DNA of 64,000 nt, from the NCBI RefSeq assembly GCF_014205015.1, contig NZ_JACHMO010000001.1, forward strand, positions 1,178,001-1,242,000. The letters are read 5' to 3'. This DNA comes from Saccharothrix ecbatanensis (lineage in GTDB: Bacteria; Actinomycetota; Actinomycetes; Mycobacteriales; Pseudonocardiaceae). Position 1 is the first letter of the stretch; the number at the start of each line of letters is the position of its first letter. Shown piece by piece: positions 1-8,487 of this stretch. Both the position numbers and the translations under genes were made by a program. The notes under the pieces are model-generated. The model saw only the letters and a program-made list of their open reading frames with translations. It searched no databases and was not told the DNA's origin.

Positions 1-180
1 CACACCCTGGCAGCAGCCCCAACCACCGCCACCGCCACTGGGTGTCGAAGACACCACCACGCCCCGCGCCCACCGAGGTCCGCGTAGACAACACGCTGCG
101 CAGTGCACAGCAGGTCTTCATGCGGACTACGCGTACCTCGGCGCAAGCGCGTCGATCAGCATGATCAGGCAGTCCTCTCA

Positions 181-490
181 TGAGGCCACTACACCCAGTG
201 TGTCGACCCAGGGGAGCGGGCCGTCGTGGCGCTCGTGCTCACTGCGGCCTGCGGCCCCGCGAACAACACAACTCCGAAGTTCCACGACTTGCTCACGCAG
301 AAGAACATCGCCCCACGACATGGCCGAAGCCGAAACCCTGGCTAAGTACCTGTGCACCAAGCTCGACCAGGGGTACGGACCTGGCGACCTCATGGCCATG
401 TACGGCGACGTCGGCAACAACATCAACGCCAAACGAGCGTTCCTGAACATCTCGGTCACCGCATTCTTCCCTGAGTACGGCGGCCGATAG
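181..490 (+). pseudogene. DUF732-type secreted lipoprotein, frameshifted remnant
   Basis: Two reading frames together give one small lipoprotein of the DUF732 type common in actinobacteria. Frame 1 (about 226-315) encodes a hydrophobic run ending in LTAACG, which looks like a lipobox, then a mature N-terminus rich in N and T. Near 310-320 the homology moves to another frame, which reads through a CTKLDQG segment and ends in SVTAFFPEYGGR at 490. DUF732 proteins usually have a cysteine pair; the second cysteine, expected where the protein reads AFFPEY, is Phe here. No convincing start codon with a charged signal-peptide N-region was found, since a stop lies at 181. I call it a pseudogene; a sequencing error could explain the frame change but not the missing N-terminus. 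Confidence 0.5.
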
Positions 491-574
491 CGTCCGGAGA
501 TCGGGCAAATTTACGTTCCAGGCAACGCTGGAGTCGTTTCCGGCTCCATTTCGAGAAGGAGTTCACCACAGTGC

Positions 575-1474
575 GATGTCGACACGGCGGCCCGGATCGC
601 AGGGTCGGTGTACCCGTTCTGGGACCTGCGTGGCCACTACGCCGAGGGCCGGCGGTGGCTGGCTCGCATCCTGACAGCCGGACCTGCGGATCCCAGGGTG
701 CGAGCACATGCGCTGATGGACGCGGCGACCCTCGCCATCGTGCAGGGCGACGTCGTTGAGGCGGTGACGGCGTGTGAGCAGGCGGCACGGTTGAGCGAGG
801 CCGGTCAGGATCACGCGAGGCTGTCACACGCGCTGCAGTACCTGGGTCTGATACGAATTTTCACCGAGCAGCTGGGCGAGGCCGGGTGCCTGCTGAGTGC
901 ATCTCTTCGGTACGCGGACGCCGCGGACGCGGTGTGGGAGCGCAGTTGGGCGCTCCTGCTGATGTCTGTGCTGGCGACCTCTCGATGGGACTTCTCCCTA
1001 GCCGGGGACTTGGCGCGGCAGGCCGAAGCGGCACTCGGGCACGGAGGCGACCCGGAGGCCCGCGCGTTCATCCGGGTCCTGCTCGGCTTCGCCGGCTTGG
1101 GCATGGAGGACGCGGCCGGCGCCGCAGAGCACGTCACCGAGGCGCTCCGGCAGTTCAGCACACTTGGTGGCTTGTGGGGGCTGTCGATCACCACGGTGCT
1201 CGCCGCATTTGTGCTGCGTGCCCTTGGCCGGCACCGGGGAGCCGCCGGTTTGCTCGGAGTGGCCGAGGCGTTGCGTGAGGCGGCCGGGACGACGCTGCCG
1301 CCGTTCGTCGAAGCGTGGCTGGATGACACGCTGACCGAACTGACTACCGCCCTTGGTCCGGCTGTGCTCCACTCCGCGCGGATGCACGGTCGAGCCCTCC
1401 CTCGTGCCGCCGCTCTCGCGTATACCCTGCGGCAACTGGCACCCGACGCCGGCGACGTTGAACGGCGCCCATGA
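575..1474 (+). pseudogene. C-terminal TPR region of an AfsR/LuxR-type ATPase regulator, 5'-truncated
   Basis: The frame opens inside a conserved stretch (IAGSVYPFWDLRGHYAEG) that in predicted-ATPase regulators of the COG3903/AfsR type marks the start of the helical TPR region after the NB-ARC ATPase. Everything upstream (DNA-binding domain and P-loop ATPase) is missing. What remains is about 290 residues of alpha-helical TPR-like repeats ending at 1474. A GTG at 608 could start a 288-residue product, but homology continues upstream of it to about 575, so that GTG is an internal codon. I read this as a decayed regulator gene rather than a functional short protein. Confidence 0.55.
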
Positions 1475-1667
1475 GGGTCGATGAGCCAGGCCGTCGTCTA
1501 CAGGCCACGAGCGGCCCGTGAACCGCCCCGGCTTGACGGGGACTCTGATGTGGCCTGGGTTTGATGGAGCCGGCTCGCTGGACTTCATGCCACAGGTTGA
1601 ACTGCGTGGACGATGTTTGTTCGCGAATCCGTGAAGTGGGCGCGGAGTGCTGCTAGCGTTACTCGCT

Positions 1668-2045
1668 GTGACAGTCGAAGAGTCGGTCGGCCTCCGCGTG
1701 ACCATCAACGACGGTGGCGTCGAGGAACTGCTGTCCCTGCAGCGGTGGCTCGGCGAGCAGGACGACTTCGCCGGGCTGACCTCGCTGCAGCGGACCGAGC
1801 CGAGTCCGGGCCAGATGGGCTCGGTGCTCGACACGATCATCGTCGCCGCGGGCAGCGGGGGCGCGGTGACCGCCCTGATCGGCACCCTGTCGGTGTGGAT
1901 GCGCAACCGCGGCGCCAAGATCACCGCGACCGTCAAGAAGGGCGACCGCAGCGTCACCATCGACGCGGACCGGGTCCGCCCAGCGGAGCTGGCCCAGCTG
2001 CGGGAGATGGTGGCGGAGTTCTCCCGCACGCTGGACGAGGGCTGA
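1668..2045 (+). CDS. Effector-associated constant component EACC1-like protein
   Basis: A 125-residue protein: an N-terminal alpha/beta part (about 1-50) and a Gly-rich hydrophobic segment (IIVAAGSGGAVTALIGTLSV) near the middle, then a short beta/alpha tail with a KKGDRSVTIDA-like stretch. This matches the EACC1 family, which in actinobacteria sits directly upstream of an effector such as a caspase or trypsin in predicted conflict systems (established by comparative genomics; biochemistry unknown). I chose the GTG at 1668 rather than the upstream frame opening at 1647, because VTVEESVGLRVTI is the natural family start. The next gene, a caspase-like protease, begins 8 bases after this stop, so the two should be co-translated. 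Confidence 0.75.
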   Translation: MTVEESVGLRVTINDGGVEELLSLQRWLGEQDDFAGLTSLQRTEPSPGQMGSVLDTIIVAAGSGGAVTALIGTLSVWMRNRGAKITATVKKGDRSVTIDADRVRPAELAQLREMVAEFSRTLDEG

Positions 2046-2052
2046 GCCGCCC

Positions 2053-3336
2053 GTGACGAACAGGCACCTCCGGCTCGCCGACCCGGACCGGTCACGGGTG
2101 GTGCTGGTGGGCACTGCGAACTACCGCAACGGGCTGCCTGACATCGCGCCGGTCGCGGGCAACGTCGAGGGCCTGGCCGCGGTCTTCCGCGATCCCGGAC
2201 TGGGCGGGCTGGGCGAGGACACGTGTCACACGCTTGTCGACCCCAGCCGGGACCTCGCGATCCGGCAGATCGCCGCGTGGTGCCGGGAAGCCGAGGACAT
2301 CCTGGTCGTCTACTTCTCCGGCCACGGCCTGATCGGCGAGGACGGCGAGCTGTTGCTGGCCTGCGCCGACACCGAGCTGGACATGGCCGACTACACCGCA
2401 CTGCCGATCAGCCTGCTGCGCAAGGCCGTCCAGTCGAGCCCGGCGCGGGTCCGGGTGCTCATCCTCGACTGCTGCTATTCCGGACGGGCGATCCGGACCC
2501 TCGGCGCCGAGACCGACCTGCTCGGCCAAGTGGAACTGTCCGGGACCTACACGCTGGCCTCCGCACCCGGCGATCTCCAGGCCCTGTTCAACGAGGGCGA
2601 GCGCTACACCGTCTTCACCGGCGAACTGATCGACACGCTGCGCAACGGCATCGCCGCTGAGGCGTCCCTACTGTCGGTCGACGCCGTGTACCGGCACTTA
2701 CGCCGCAAGCTGCGCGGCCGGAACCTGCCGGAGCCCAAACAGGTGCACAGCAACACGGCCAGCGACCTGGCCCTCGTGCACAACACCGCGCATGCCGAGC
2801 CGGTGCCGCGAAGCACCGGGCCGCAAGGGAATCCGTTCCGGCATGTCGATCTGTTGGTGCGGCGGGCCGGTGAGGACACTCGCGACCGGCTCGTGTTGCG
2901 CAACGCGGCGAAGGACCGGAAGTGGCCGGTGCTGGCCCGGCTGCGCATGGTGGCCGAGCTCGATGCTCTGGGGGAGGGCGGAACCGCCGTGGAGACGCTG
3001 CGCGGCTTGGGCGTGCCCGGCGACGTGCACCAGACGCTGAAGAAGCTGCGCGAGTTCAGCTCCCTGGTCGAACAGGACTGCCTGTTCGAGGCGGAAATGG
3101 CCGACGACTGGGACGCCGCGGCCGTCGAAGACCCGAATGCCCTCTGGGGACTGATGATGGCGATCTGGTTGTCCGCCACCGGTTTGCCGCTGGACAAGCA
3201 GATCGCCGCGGTCGACGAGCTCGCCGGTCATAAGCACGGGGACAAGGCGCGGAGCGTGCTGGAGGGCATGCTGCGCAAGCGCGGCCTGCCTAGGCCCGAC
3301 CGCCGCGTCATCCAGGCTGCGATGGGGAAACTCTAG
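2053..3336 (+). CDS. Caspase-like (peptidase C14) effector protease
   Basis: A 427-residue cytosolic protein. Residues 1-240 form a caspase/metacaspase-type domain: an ANYRN start, catalytic His91 in YFSGHG, and catalytic Cys141 in LILDCCYSG after the Asp typical of the fold. Residues 250-427 are an all-helical region of unknown role, possibly a regulatory or partner-binding domain. It follows the EACC1 gene by 8 bases. In known families this pairing is a predicted conflict or self-killing module in which the constant component holds or licenses the protease. One leucine is encoded by TTA (2698-2700), a rare codon that would place the gene under bldA-type developmental control. The stop codon shares the sequence CTAG with the stop of the convergent gene at 3333. 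Substrate unknown. Confidence 0.85.
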   Translation: MTNRHLRLADPDRSRVVLVGTANYRNGLPDIAPVAGNVEGLAAVFRDPGLGGLGEDTCHTLVDPSRDLAIRQIAAWCREAEDILVVYFSGHGLIGEDGELLLACADTELDMADYTALPISLLRKAVQSSPARVRVLILDCCYSGRAIRTLGAETDLLGQVELSGTYTLASAPGDLQALFNEGERYTVFTGELIDTLRNGIAAEASLLSVDAVYRHLRRKLRGRNLPEPKQVHSNTASDLALVHNTAHAEPVPRSTGPQGNPFRHVDLLVRRAGEDTRDRLVLRNAAKDRKWPVLARLRMVAELDALGEGGTAVETLRGLGVPGDVHQTLKKLREFSSLVEQDCLFEAEMADDWDAAAVEDPNALWGLMMAIWLSATGLPLDKQIAAVDELAGHKHGDKARSVLEGMLRKRGLPRPDRRVIQAAMGKL

Positions 3337-4289
3337 TCACGCTTGCGGAACATCCCCGGCAGCAGGCGGTAGACGGGATCGTCCATGGCCAGGTTCCGCA
3401 CCGCCGTCGAGGCCGGGCCGGTCATCGCCGTGCGGCGCTGTCGAATCGCCTCCCGTCGGATGATGCGCATGACCCGGAAGGTCCCGACCACCACCCACGT
3501 GCCGGCCATCCACATCATTGAGCTCACAGCCTGGGAATTGCCGCCCAGGGACAGTGCGATCCCAGGCAGGGCGACAACCGGCGGAAGCAGCACGACACCG
3601 CCGAGCATGGCGCCGCGGACGTCCAGAATGGTCTTGGACATCTCGACCGAGTACGCCGCCGCGAACCCGGGATGACGCCACATCAACACGATGGTCTGGC
3701 TCACCGTCAGCAAGGCGATCCCGGCCGCGGTGCATCCCACCTCCAGCAGCAGTTCGCCCCAGCGCGGCATGGGTTGCAGCCACAACGCGACCAGGCCGCA
3801 GGACAGCAGCACCGCCCACGTCGTCCCCGTCGTCCACAAGGTGTGGACGCTGGCCGCCGCCTCCTTGGTCTCCCGCTCCAGGACGTGCCGCGCGAGCGGA
3901 ATGTGCAGGCCGACCGCGGCTGCCACGACCGCGAGCACGATCGCGGCCAGGATCATCATCGATCGGAACTCGCCGAGGTCGTAGCGCAGCACCACACCGG
4001 CGACCGCAGCCGAGCCGAACAGCGCGACGATCGCCCGCACATCGTCGTCGCTGCGGCGGCTCATCATGACCGCCGTCGCCGCGAAGCCCAGTACTGTCAC
4101 GGCCGATCTCAGGATCACGGTCCGCAACTCCGGCGGCATCCACGGGTCGAACGTCTCCCAGAGCAGCCCGCCCGCGGTCACGGCCAGGCAGCCCGCCGCC
4201 GGCACGATGGCGTCGCCCCGGAACGCGGCGTTGATCAGGATCCAGGCCGCCACCAGCAAGGTGACGTACTCGATTGCGTTGACGATCAT
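3333..4289 (-). CDS. Polytopic membrane protein, unknown function (pair member 2)
   Basis: About 318 residues with eight or more hydrophobic segments covering most of the length, and a cytosolic tail ending DDPVYRLLPGMFRKRD. I do not recognise the family. The start is the ATG at 4289, whose first bases overlap the stop of the upstream gene (ATGA), so the two are translationally coupled. Both proteins end with a near-identical motif (PVYRLLPG), and both have an MSRR- or RRT-type basic stretch before it, which suggests duplication of one ancestor. The longer frame continuing upstream is only a shadow of the neighbour. It is convergent with the caspase gene and their stops overlap, so it is not in the caspase operon. 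Confidence 0.65.
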   Translation of the reverse strand: MIVNAIEYVTLLVAAWILINAAFRGDAIVPAAGCLAVTAGGLLWETFDPWMPPELRTVILRSAVTVLGFAATAVMMSRRSDDDVRAIVALFGSAAVAGVVLRYDLGEFRSMMILAAIVLAVVAAAVGLHIPLARHVLERETKEAAASVHTLWTTGTTWAVLLSCGLVALWLQPMPRWGELLLEVGCTAAGIALLTVSQTIVLMWRHPGFAAAYSVEMSKTILDVRGAMLGGVVLLPPVVALPGIALSLGGNSQAVSSMMWMAGTWVVVGTFRVMRIIRREAIRQRRTAMTGPASTAVRNLAMDDPVYRLLPGMFRKRD

Positions 4290-5221
4290 GGGCCCTCCCG
4301 GGAGATGCCCGGCAGCAGCCGGTACACGGGCTCCGACGCCACGAGTCCGCGCAGCGCTGACCGCGGGCTCACGGGCAGCTCGATGATGTACCGGTGGTGC
4401 GCCGCGTGATCCAGGATCCGGCGCAGCATCGTACCGGCCGCGGTCAGGCAGGCCACGCCCCCGACCAGCAGCGCGATGCTGACCGGCGCCGGCGGCTGAA
4501 CGAACGCCGAGACGCCCAGCAGCATCAGCGCACCGACCGACGCCGCGATCCACCGGACCAGATCGGCGGTGGCCCGCCGCCGGGTGCTCGACCACCGCTT
4601 CACCCAGGCTCGGGCGAACGCTCCGTTGCGGACCAGGATGATCGCGAAGCCGGCGAGCTGGATCGCCGCCATGATGCCCGCGTAGCGGAGGAACACCAGG
4701 CCGAGCGCCAGCCAGACCTCCGGCATCAGGCCACTGGCGGCGGTGCCCAGGAGGCCAACCGACGCGATCACCATGCCTGACCGCCAGACTCGCCGCACCG
4801 ACAGGAAAGCTCCGCCAGCCGCCTTGATCATCATCCACTGCTCGCCGACGACGTGCACCGCGATCAGCACGAGCAGCAGCGTCAACGCCATCAGCCCGAT
4901 CCGCGCGACCGCGGTGATGTCCGCGAACAGCCGGCATCCGAACGTGACCACGGCGAACATCGCCGCCGTGACCGCCCCGGCGACGTCGCGCCGCAAACCG
5001 AACGGAATGGCCACGACCGCCACCGCGACCACGGTCCCGAACTGGTAACTCAACGGCTCAACCTGATCGGCGGGCATCCACCCGACCGCCTTCTGCAAAA
5101 GAAGTCCCCCACTGGCCAGAGCCAGACACGTGCCGCCGACCAGGGCCACCCGATACCCGGTCAACCCGACGAACGCGAGCAGCATCAGCACGACGCTCGT
5201 GCCCAGCGATGCCCACAACAT
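4286..5221 (-). CDS. Polytopic membrane protein, unknown function (pair member 1)
   Basis: About 311 residues starting at the ATG at 5221 (MLWASLGTSVVLMLL), which begins directly with a membrane segment; the in-frame extension to 5299 is polar and unlike a start. Roughly eight hydrophobic helices follow, then a basic loop (KRWSSTRRRATADLV), two more helices and a soluble tail ending SEPVYRLLPGISREGP. The tail motif PVYRLLPG is shared with the downstream gene, and the two overlap by 4 bases. No transporter or enzyme signature is visible. The arrangement suggests a heteromeric membrane complex, but this is inference. Confidence 0.6.
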   Translation of the reverse strand: MLWASLGTSVVLMLLAFVGLTGYRVALVGGTCLALASGGLLLQKAVGWMPADQVEPLSYQFGTVVAVAVVAIPFGLRRDVAGAVTAAMFAVVTFGCRLFADITAVARIGLMALTLLLVLIAVHVVGEQWMMIKAAGGAFLSVRRVWRSGMVIASVGLLGTAASGLMPEVWLALGLVFLRYAGIMAAIQLAGFAIILVRNGAFARAWVKRWSSTRRRATADLVRWIAASVGALMLLGVSAFVQPPAPVSIALLVGGVACLTAAGTMLRRILDHAAHHRYIIELPVSPRSALRGLVASEPVYRLLPGISREGP

Positions 5222-5239
5222 CCGTCCCGAGCTCCCTCG

Positions 5240-5725
5240 CCACAGGCCACCGTGACGAGCAGCCCACCGGCAGCCGATCGTATCGTCCAGAACCCTCAAG
5301 CCGGCAGCTTCGACCCCGCCCTCGCTGAGATGGGGTACAGCGCCGCCACGCTGTCACCACGGTCAGACACGCGGTGGCGCGGTGTGCCCCTGCACGAAAT
5401 TGTGGTCATCTGCCCGCACAACAGTCAATGCCGGGACGTCACCGACGCCCTGCGCAAAGCCGGAGTGCCCGCCTTCGTCCGTGGCACCGAGTACCGGCTG
5501 ACCCAGGCCCCTGCGTTCGTCGAGGCATGCGCCGCCTGGGCCACCCTCGGACACGAACTGAGCAACTACCGCCTCGGCGCCATCCACCAGCGGTGGCGCC
5601 ACCTGCTCGGACTGACCTGGAGCAGGGAGAAGGACGTCGAACTGACCCAACTGCTGCTCGACCACGAGCACAAGGCACAGAACGGCGCGGACCAACCGGT
5701 GTCGAACGCCTGGGAACAATCACAT
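5240..5725 (+). pseudogene. UvrD-like helicase C-terminal fragment
   Basis: An open frame reads through a segment resembling the second helicase domain of UvrD/Rep-type ATP-dependent helicases: LHEIVVICPHNSQCRD, then KAGVPAFVRGTEYRLT and a helical continuation (NYRLGAIHQRWRHLLGL). Walker motifs are absent, there is no start, and the frame dissolves near 5725 at the 3' end of the convergent glycosidase gene. It is an internal piece of a larger gene, about 160 residues of an expected 600 or more. The call rests on recognising the fold pattern. Confidence 0.45.
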
Positions 5726-7489
5726 GGTGGCGGGGCCGGCCGCGGGTGTTGTGCCGAATTCCGGCGTCGGGTTGGCGACGCAGCCGGTGCCCTTGGTGAG
5801 GCGGAGTTCGGCGCGGACGGCGTCGAGGTAGGCGCAGCCGTCGCGGGCGTTGGGTTCGATGACGCCGCCCTCGTGCCATTCGTTCCACGCGTAGAGGAGC
5901 ACGAAGTTGTCCACTGTGGACTCACGGGTGGAGTCGTCGAGGTCGGCGCGGACATTGGCCAGGAGGTCGCGGAACGCGGGGAGTGACTGGTCCTCGTACC
6001 ACCTGAAGGCCGCGTGGAGCTTGGCCTGCGCCTCCTCGTGGGTGTCGCCGGAAAGCACCGGGTCGGGTTTGCTGATGCCGATGCGGGGCCGTTCGTCGAA
6101 GTCGGACGTGGCGCAGCGGATCAGCGAGCCCGGCTGGGTGGCGAAGAAGAGGCGTTCACCGGCGACGTAGTTCTCGTACGAACTCTGCTGGTGGTCCCAG
6201 CGGCCCGGGCAGTAGCCGCCGTCGAGGCCGTGCTCGGGCTTGGGGACGCCGTTGTCGGTGGTCATGGTGATCATGACCTCCTCGCCGAGCGTCGTGAGGG
6301 CGCGGGCGCGGACCGCGTCGGTGAACTGGCGGACCGCCGCGGCGTCGATGCTGTTGTCCGGGGGACCGCCGTTGGGCTTGCCGATGCCGCGCACGTCGCA
6401 GAGTTGCAGCATCGGCCGGCCGTCATTGGCGCGCAGGATGTTCGGCTGCGCCAGGTACTCGTCGACCAGGATCTGCGCTGCGCGGGTGATCTGCTCGGAT
6501 GGCATCCGCAGCGTGCCGCCCGCGCCGCCGCCCCACGGGTGGATGCACGGCAACACGGTGAACTTGAGGTCGGAGCGGTTGCGCGCGGCCAGGAACGAGC
6601 GCAGCCCGGTGGCGTACTGCTCGGTTGCCGCGGCGGGGTTCCAGTACCAGTAGAACGCGAAGTGGTCCAGGCCCGCGCCCGCGGCCTGCGCGATCTGCTT
6701 CTCCAGCGTCTCGGGTCGGGCGTCGTCGTAGTAGCCGATCGCCGGCTTGAGGTGCGAGAAGTCCTCGTCGGGCCAGTGCCGGACGGCTTTGGGGTGGCGG
6801 TCGTGGGCGTGCCGGACGCCTCCCCACCAGTCGTTCGCCGAGTCCGGGCCGTAGTACTGCTCGATGCGGTCCATCATGGACCGGTTGCCGTTGGCGTCGA
6901 ACACGCCGAAGTAGATGGCGCCGGTCCGGATCCACCTCGGGTGCACGTGCCCTAGCGGCCCGTCGATCCGGTAGCCCTGGGCCTGCATCGCCTCGACGTG
7001 CGAGGCCAGGATCGGCCGCCACGAGTTGACCAGGCCGTCCTTGCGCATCCGGTACAGCACCTCGGTGCCCGGCTGCGCGGTCGCCGACGCGTGTCCGACG
7101 ATCCCCTCGTACCGGAAGGCCGGGCTGGGGCCGGTGGTGAGCTGGTCCCGCTCGGACACCGACGCGGTGAGCAGGTAGGCGGACTCGGTCTGCTTCCGCA
7201 GCCGGTAGATCGGCTGCGAGCCGGGGAAGGCGGCCCGGCGCAGGTACCCGACCCTGGCATTGACGCGCTTGCGCATGCGGTGCGAGGTGACGGCAGCCTC
7301 CGCCTCGGCCTGCGACAGCGTCCAGAACAGCCCCACGTCGCCTGCCGTGTGCAGCTCCAGCAGCGGGACGGGGTCGGTCACCTTGTTCTCGGAGTTGCCG
7401 ACCGCGGTGGCGCTCGGGACGGGGGCGGTGAACACGGAGGTCAGCGCCGCCACGAGGACCGCGACCGCTAACGGGATACGAGCCTTCAC
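5720..7489 (-). CDS. Secreted GH99/WbsX-like glycoside hydrolase with N-terminal DUF5648 domain
   Basis: A 589-residue exported protein. Residues 1-30 are a signal peptide (MKARIPLAVAVLVAAL, cleavage near TAVG). Residues about 40-175 hold DUF5648-like repeats with the patterns PLLELHTAGDVGLFWT, PIYRLRKQT and YEGIVGH. From about 190 the protein resembles the GH99-like/WbsX domain: AIGYYDDARPETLEKQI, then DHFAFYWYWNP, and near the C-terminus YAWNEWHEGGVIEPN, which carries the acidic residues typical of this TIM-barrel family. Relatives act on mannan-like or surface polysaccharides; the substrate here is unknown. The start has a plausible signal peptide directly after it. The 3' end abuts a helicase remnant, so the genes around it have been rearranged. 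Confidence 0.75.
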   Translation of the reverse strand: MKARIPLAVAVLVAALTSVFTAPVPSATAVGNSENKVTDPVPLLELHTAGDVGLFWTLSQAEAEAAVTSHRMRKRVNARVGYLRRAAFPGSQPIYRLRKQTESAYLLTASVSERDQLTTGPSPAFRYEGIVGHASATAQPGTEVLYRMRKDGLVNSWRPILASHVEAMQAQGYRIDGPLGHVHPRWIRTGAIYFGVFDANGNRSMMDRIEQYYGPDSANDWWGGVRHAHDRHPKAVRHWPDEDFSHLKPAIGYYDDARPETLEKQIAQAAGAGLDHFAFYWYWNPAAATEQYATGLRSFLAARNRSDLKFTVLPCIHPWGGGAGGTLRMPSEQITRAAQILVDEYLAQPNILRANDGRPMLQLCDVRGIGKPNGGPPDNSIDAAAVRQFTDAVRARALTTLGEEVMITMTTDNGVPKPEHGLDGGYCPGRWDHQQSSYENYVAGERLFFATQPGSLIRCATSDFDERPRIGISKPDPVLSGDTHEEAQAKLHAAFRWYEDQSLPAFRDLLANVRADLDDSTRESTVDNFVLLYAWNEWHEGGVIEPNARDGCAYLDAVRAELRLTKGTGCVANPTPEFGTTPAAGPATM

Positions 7490-7519
7490 CCGGCCATCCT
7501 GTCCGAACCGGTCGGGCGA

Positions 7520-7731
7520 CGCGCGGGAAATACCGCAACCGTTCGAAACTCGTCCGCACCTACGCCCAGGTGATCAACGAGCTGATGCTGGAGAACAAGG
7601 CCCTACGGGAACAGGCTTCCAGCTCGACCGCCACTGTCACGCCGCGGAGAAGGCACGTGTCCGGCACGGGTGACTTGCGATGCTGGACCGTCAGTCGGAT
7701 GGAGGCAGCGCGAACCATCGACCCTGTTTGA
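7520..7731 (+). pseudogene. Transposition accessory (DUF6262/TnpC-like) C-terminal remnant
   Basis: A short open frame encodes RGKYRNRSKLVRTYAQVINE followed by LMLENKALREQ and a polar end. This resembles the C-terminal helical tail of the DUF6262/TnpC proteins that accompany paired tyrosine recombinases in Tn554-like elements. There is no start codon and no recombinase partner beside it; a separate integrase remnant lies 2 kb away on the other strand. Ends are approximate. Confidence 0.3.
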
Positions 7732-8134
7732 CCACCCGCAGTTCGTCGCAGCCAACGACCGAGTACTCGATGCCGCCGGCCGTCCGACCCTCGCGGGCCA
7801 TCGTCCGCTGCGAGCGCACCGCGAACATGATGTCCTGCACACCGACCGTGACCGCCGGTCCGCGGCTACACCCTGAGCACGGTCGCGACCGCCCAGCCGG
7901 GCCGTTCACGGAGAGGCGCGGCTCGGTGTGCGGGTGACCGTGGTGGAGAGGGTCGAGCGGCTGGTGCCCTGCGAGGAACCGGAGATCTCCGCAGCGTTCG
8001 GAGTCGGACTCGGCTGCTCTGTCTGACCTCATCCCGTTCACCCGGAAAGTCGAGTTCCTTCCCAGACAGCATGTCCTGGGTGGTGGTGGCGCGGCGCGAC
8101 TCGCGACAGGGTGGCTTGCGCATAGGCCGATGAT

Positions 8135-8146
8135 CGGTATATACCG
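8135..8146. promoter_or_regulatory. Perfect 12-bp palindrome, candidate PadR operator
   Basis: CGGTATATACCG is a perfect palindrome ending 5 bases before the GTG start of the PadR gene. PadR repressors commonly bind AT-cored dyads at their own promoter, so autorepression is likely. The position would also mask the ribosome binding region, where no good Shine-Dalgarno is seen, so the transcript may be nearly leaderless. Confidence 0.6.
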
Positions 8147-8151
8147 TTCCT

Positions 8152-8487
8152 GTGACTGACGCTTTGCGGGAACCCACGTTCCTGATACTTACCGCGCTTG
8201 CCGAGGAGCCCCGGCATGGCTACGGGATCCTGCGTGATGTCGAGCAGATCTCCGGGGGGCGGGTGCGACTGCGGGCGGGCACCCTCTACACCGCGCTCGA
8301 CCGGCTGACCTCGGACGAGTGGGTGGCCGTCGATCGGGAAGAGGTGGTCGACGGCAGGCTCAGGCGGTACTACCGCCTGACCGACCCGGGGGCGGCCAGG
8401 CTGGCGGAGGAGATCGAACGGGTGCGGGCCACTACCCGTGTCGCGGCAACACGTCTGCGTGCACGGCTCATCGGAGGGACGGCGTGA
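8152..8487 (+). CDS. PadR-family transcriptional regulator
   Basis: A 111-residue protein with the PadR winged helix: LREPTFLILTALAEEPRHGY, then GGRVRLRAGTLYTALDRL and RRYYRLTDPG, with a short C-terminal dimerisation helix. The GTG at 8152 gives the family's normal N-terminus. The stop overlaps the GTG of the next gene (GTGA), a membrane protein with an N-terminal segment typical of PadR-linked proteins. Such pairs usually form a self-regulated operon in which the PadR protein represses both genes; the ligand is unknown. The 12-bp palindrome directly upstream is the likely operator. Confidence 0.85.
   Translation: MTDALREPTFLILTALAEEPRHGYGILRDVEQISGGRVRLRAGTLYTALDRLTSDEWVAVDREEVVDGRLRRYYRLTDPGAARLAEEIERVRATTRVAATRLRARLIGGTA

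Larger units (their letters stand above)
7490..8151. other. Gene-poor stretch with coding remnants
   Basis: About 660 bases without an intact gene. The first 240 bases contain the transposition accessory remnant listed separately. From about 7690 to 8040 the minus strand has a 116-codon frame with a protein-like piece (IEYSVVGCDELRVVKQGRWF), but no recognisable family and no ribosome binding site; it may be another remnant. The last 20 bases hold the palindrome before the PadR gene. I see no RNA gene here. Confidence 0.4.

Noticed and set aside
3672..4409. Long plus-strand frame opposite the membrane protein genes
   Set aside because: It lacks a plausible start, is rich in His/Arg/Gln as shadow frames are, and lies antisense to clear membrane helices.
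5374..5799. Open frame overlapping the helicase remnant
   Set aside because: Composition is Arg/Pro-rich and unlike protein; the frame carrying the helicase-like motifs is another one.
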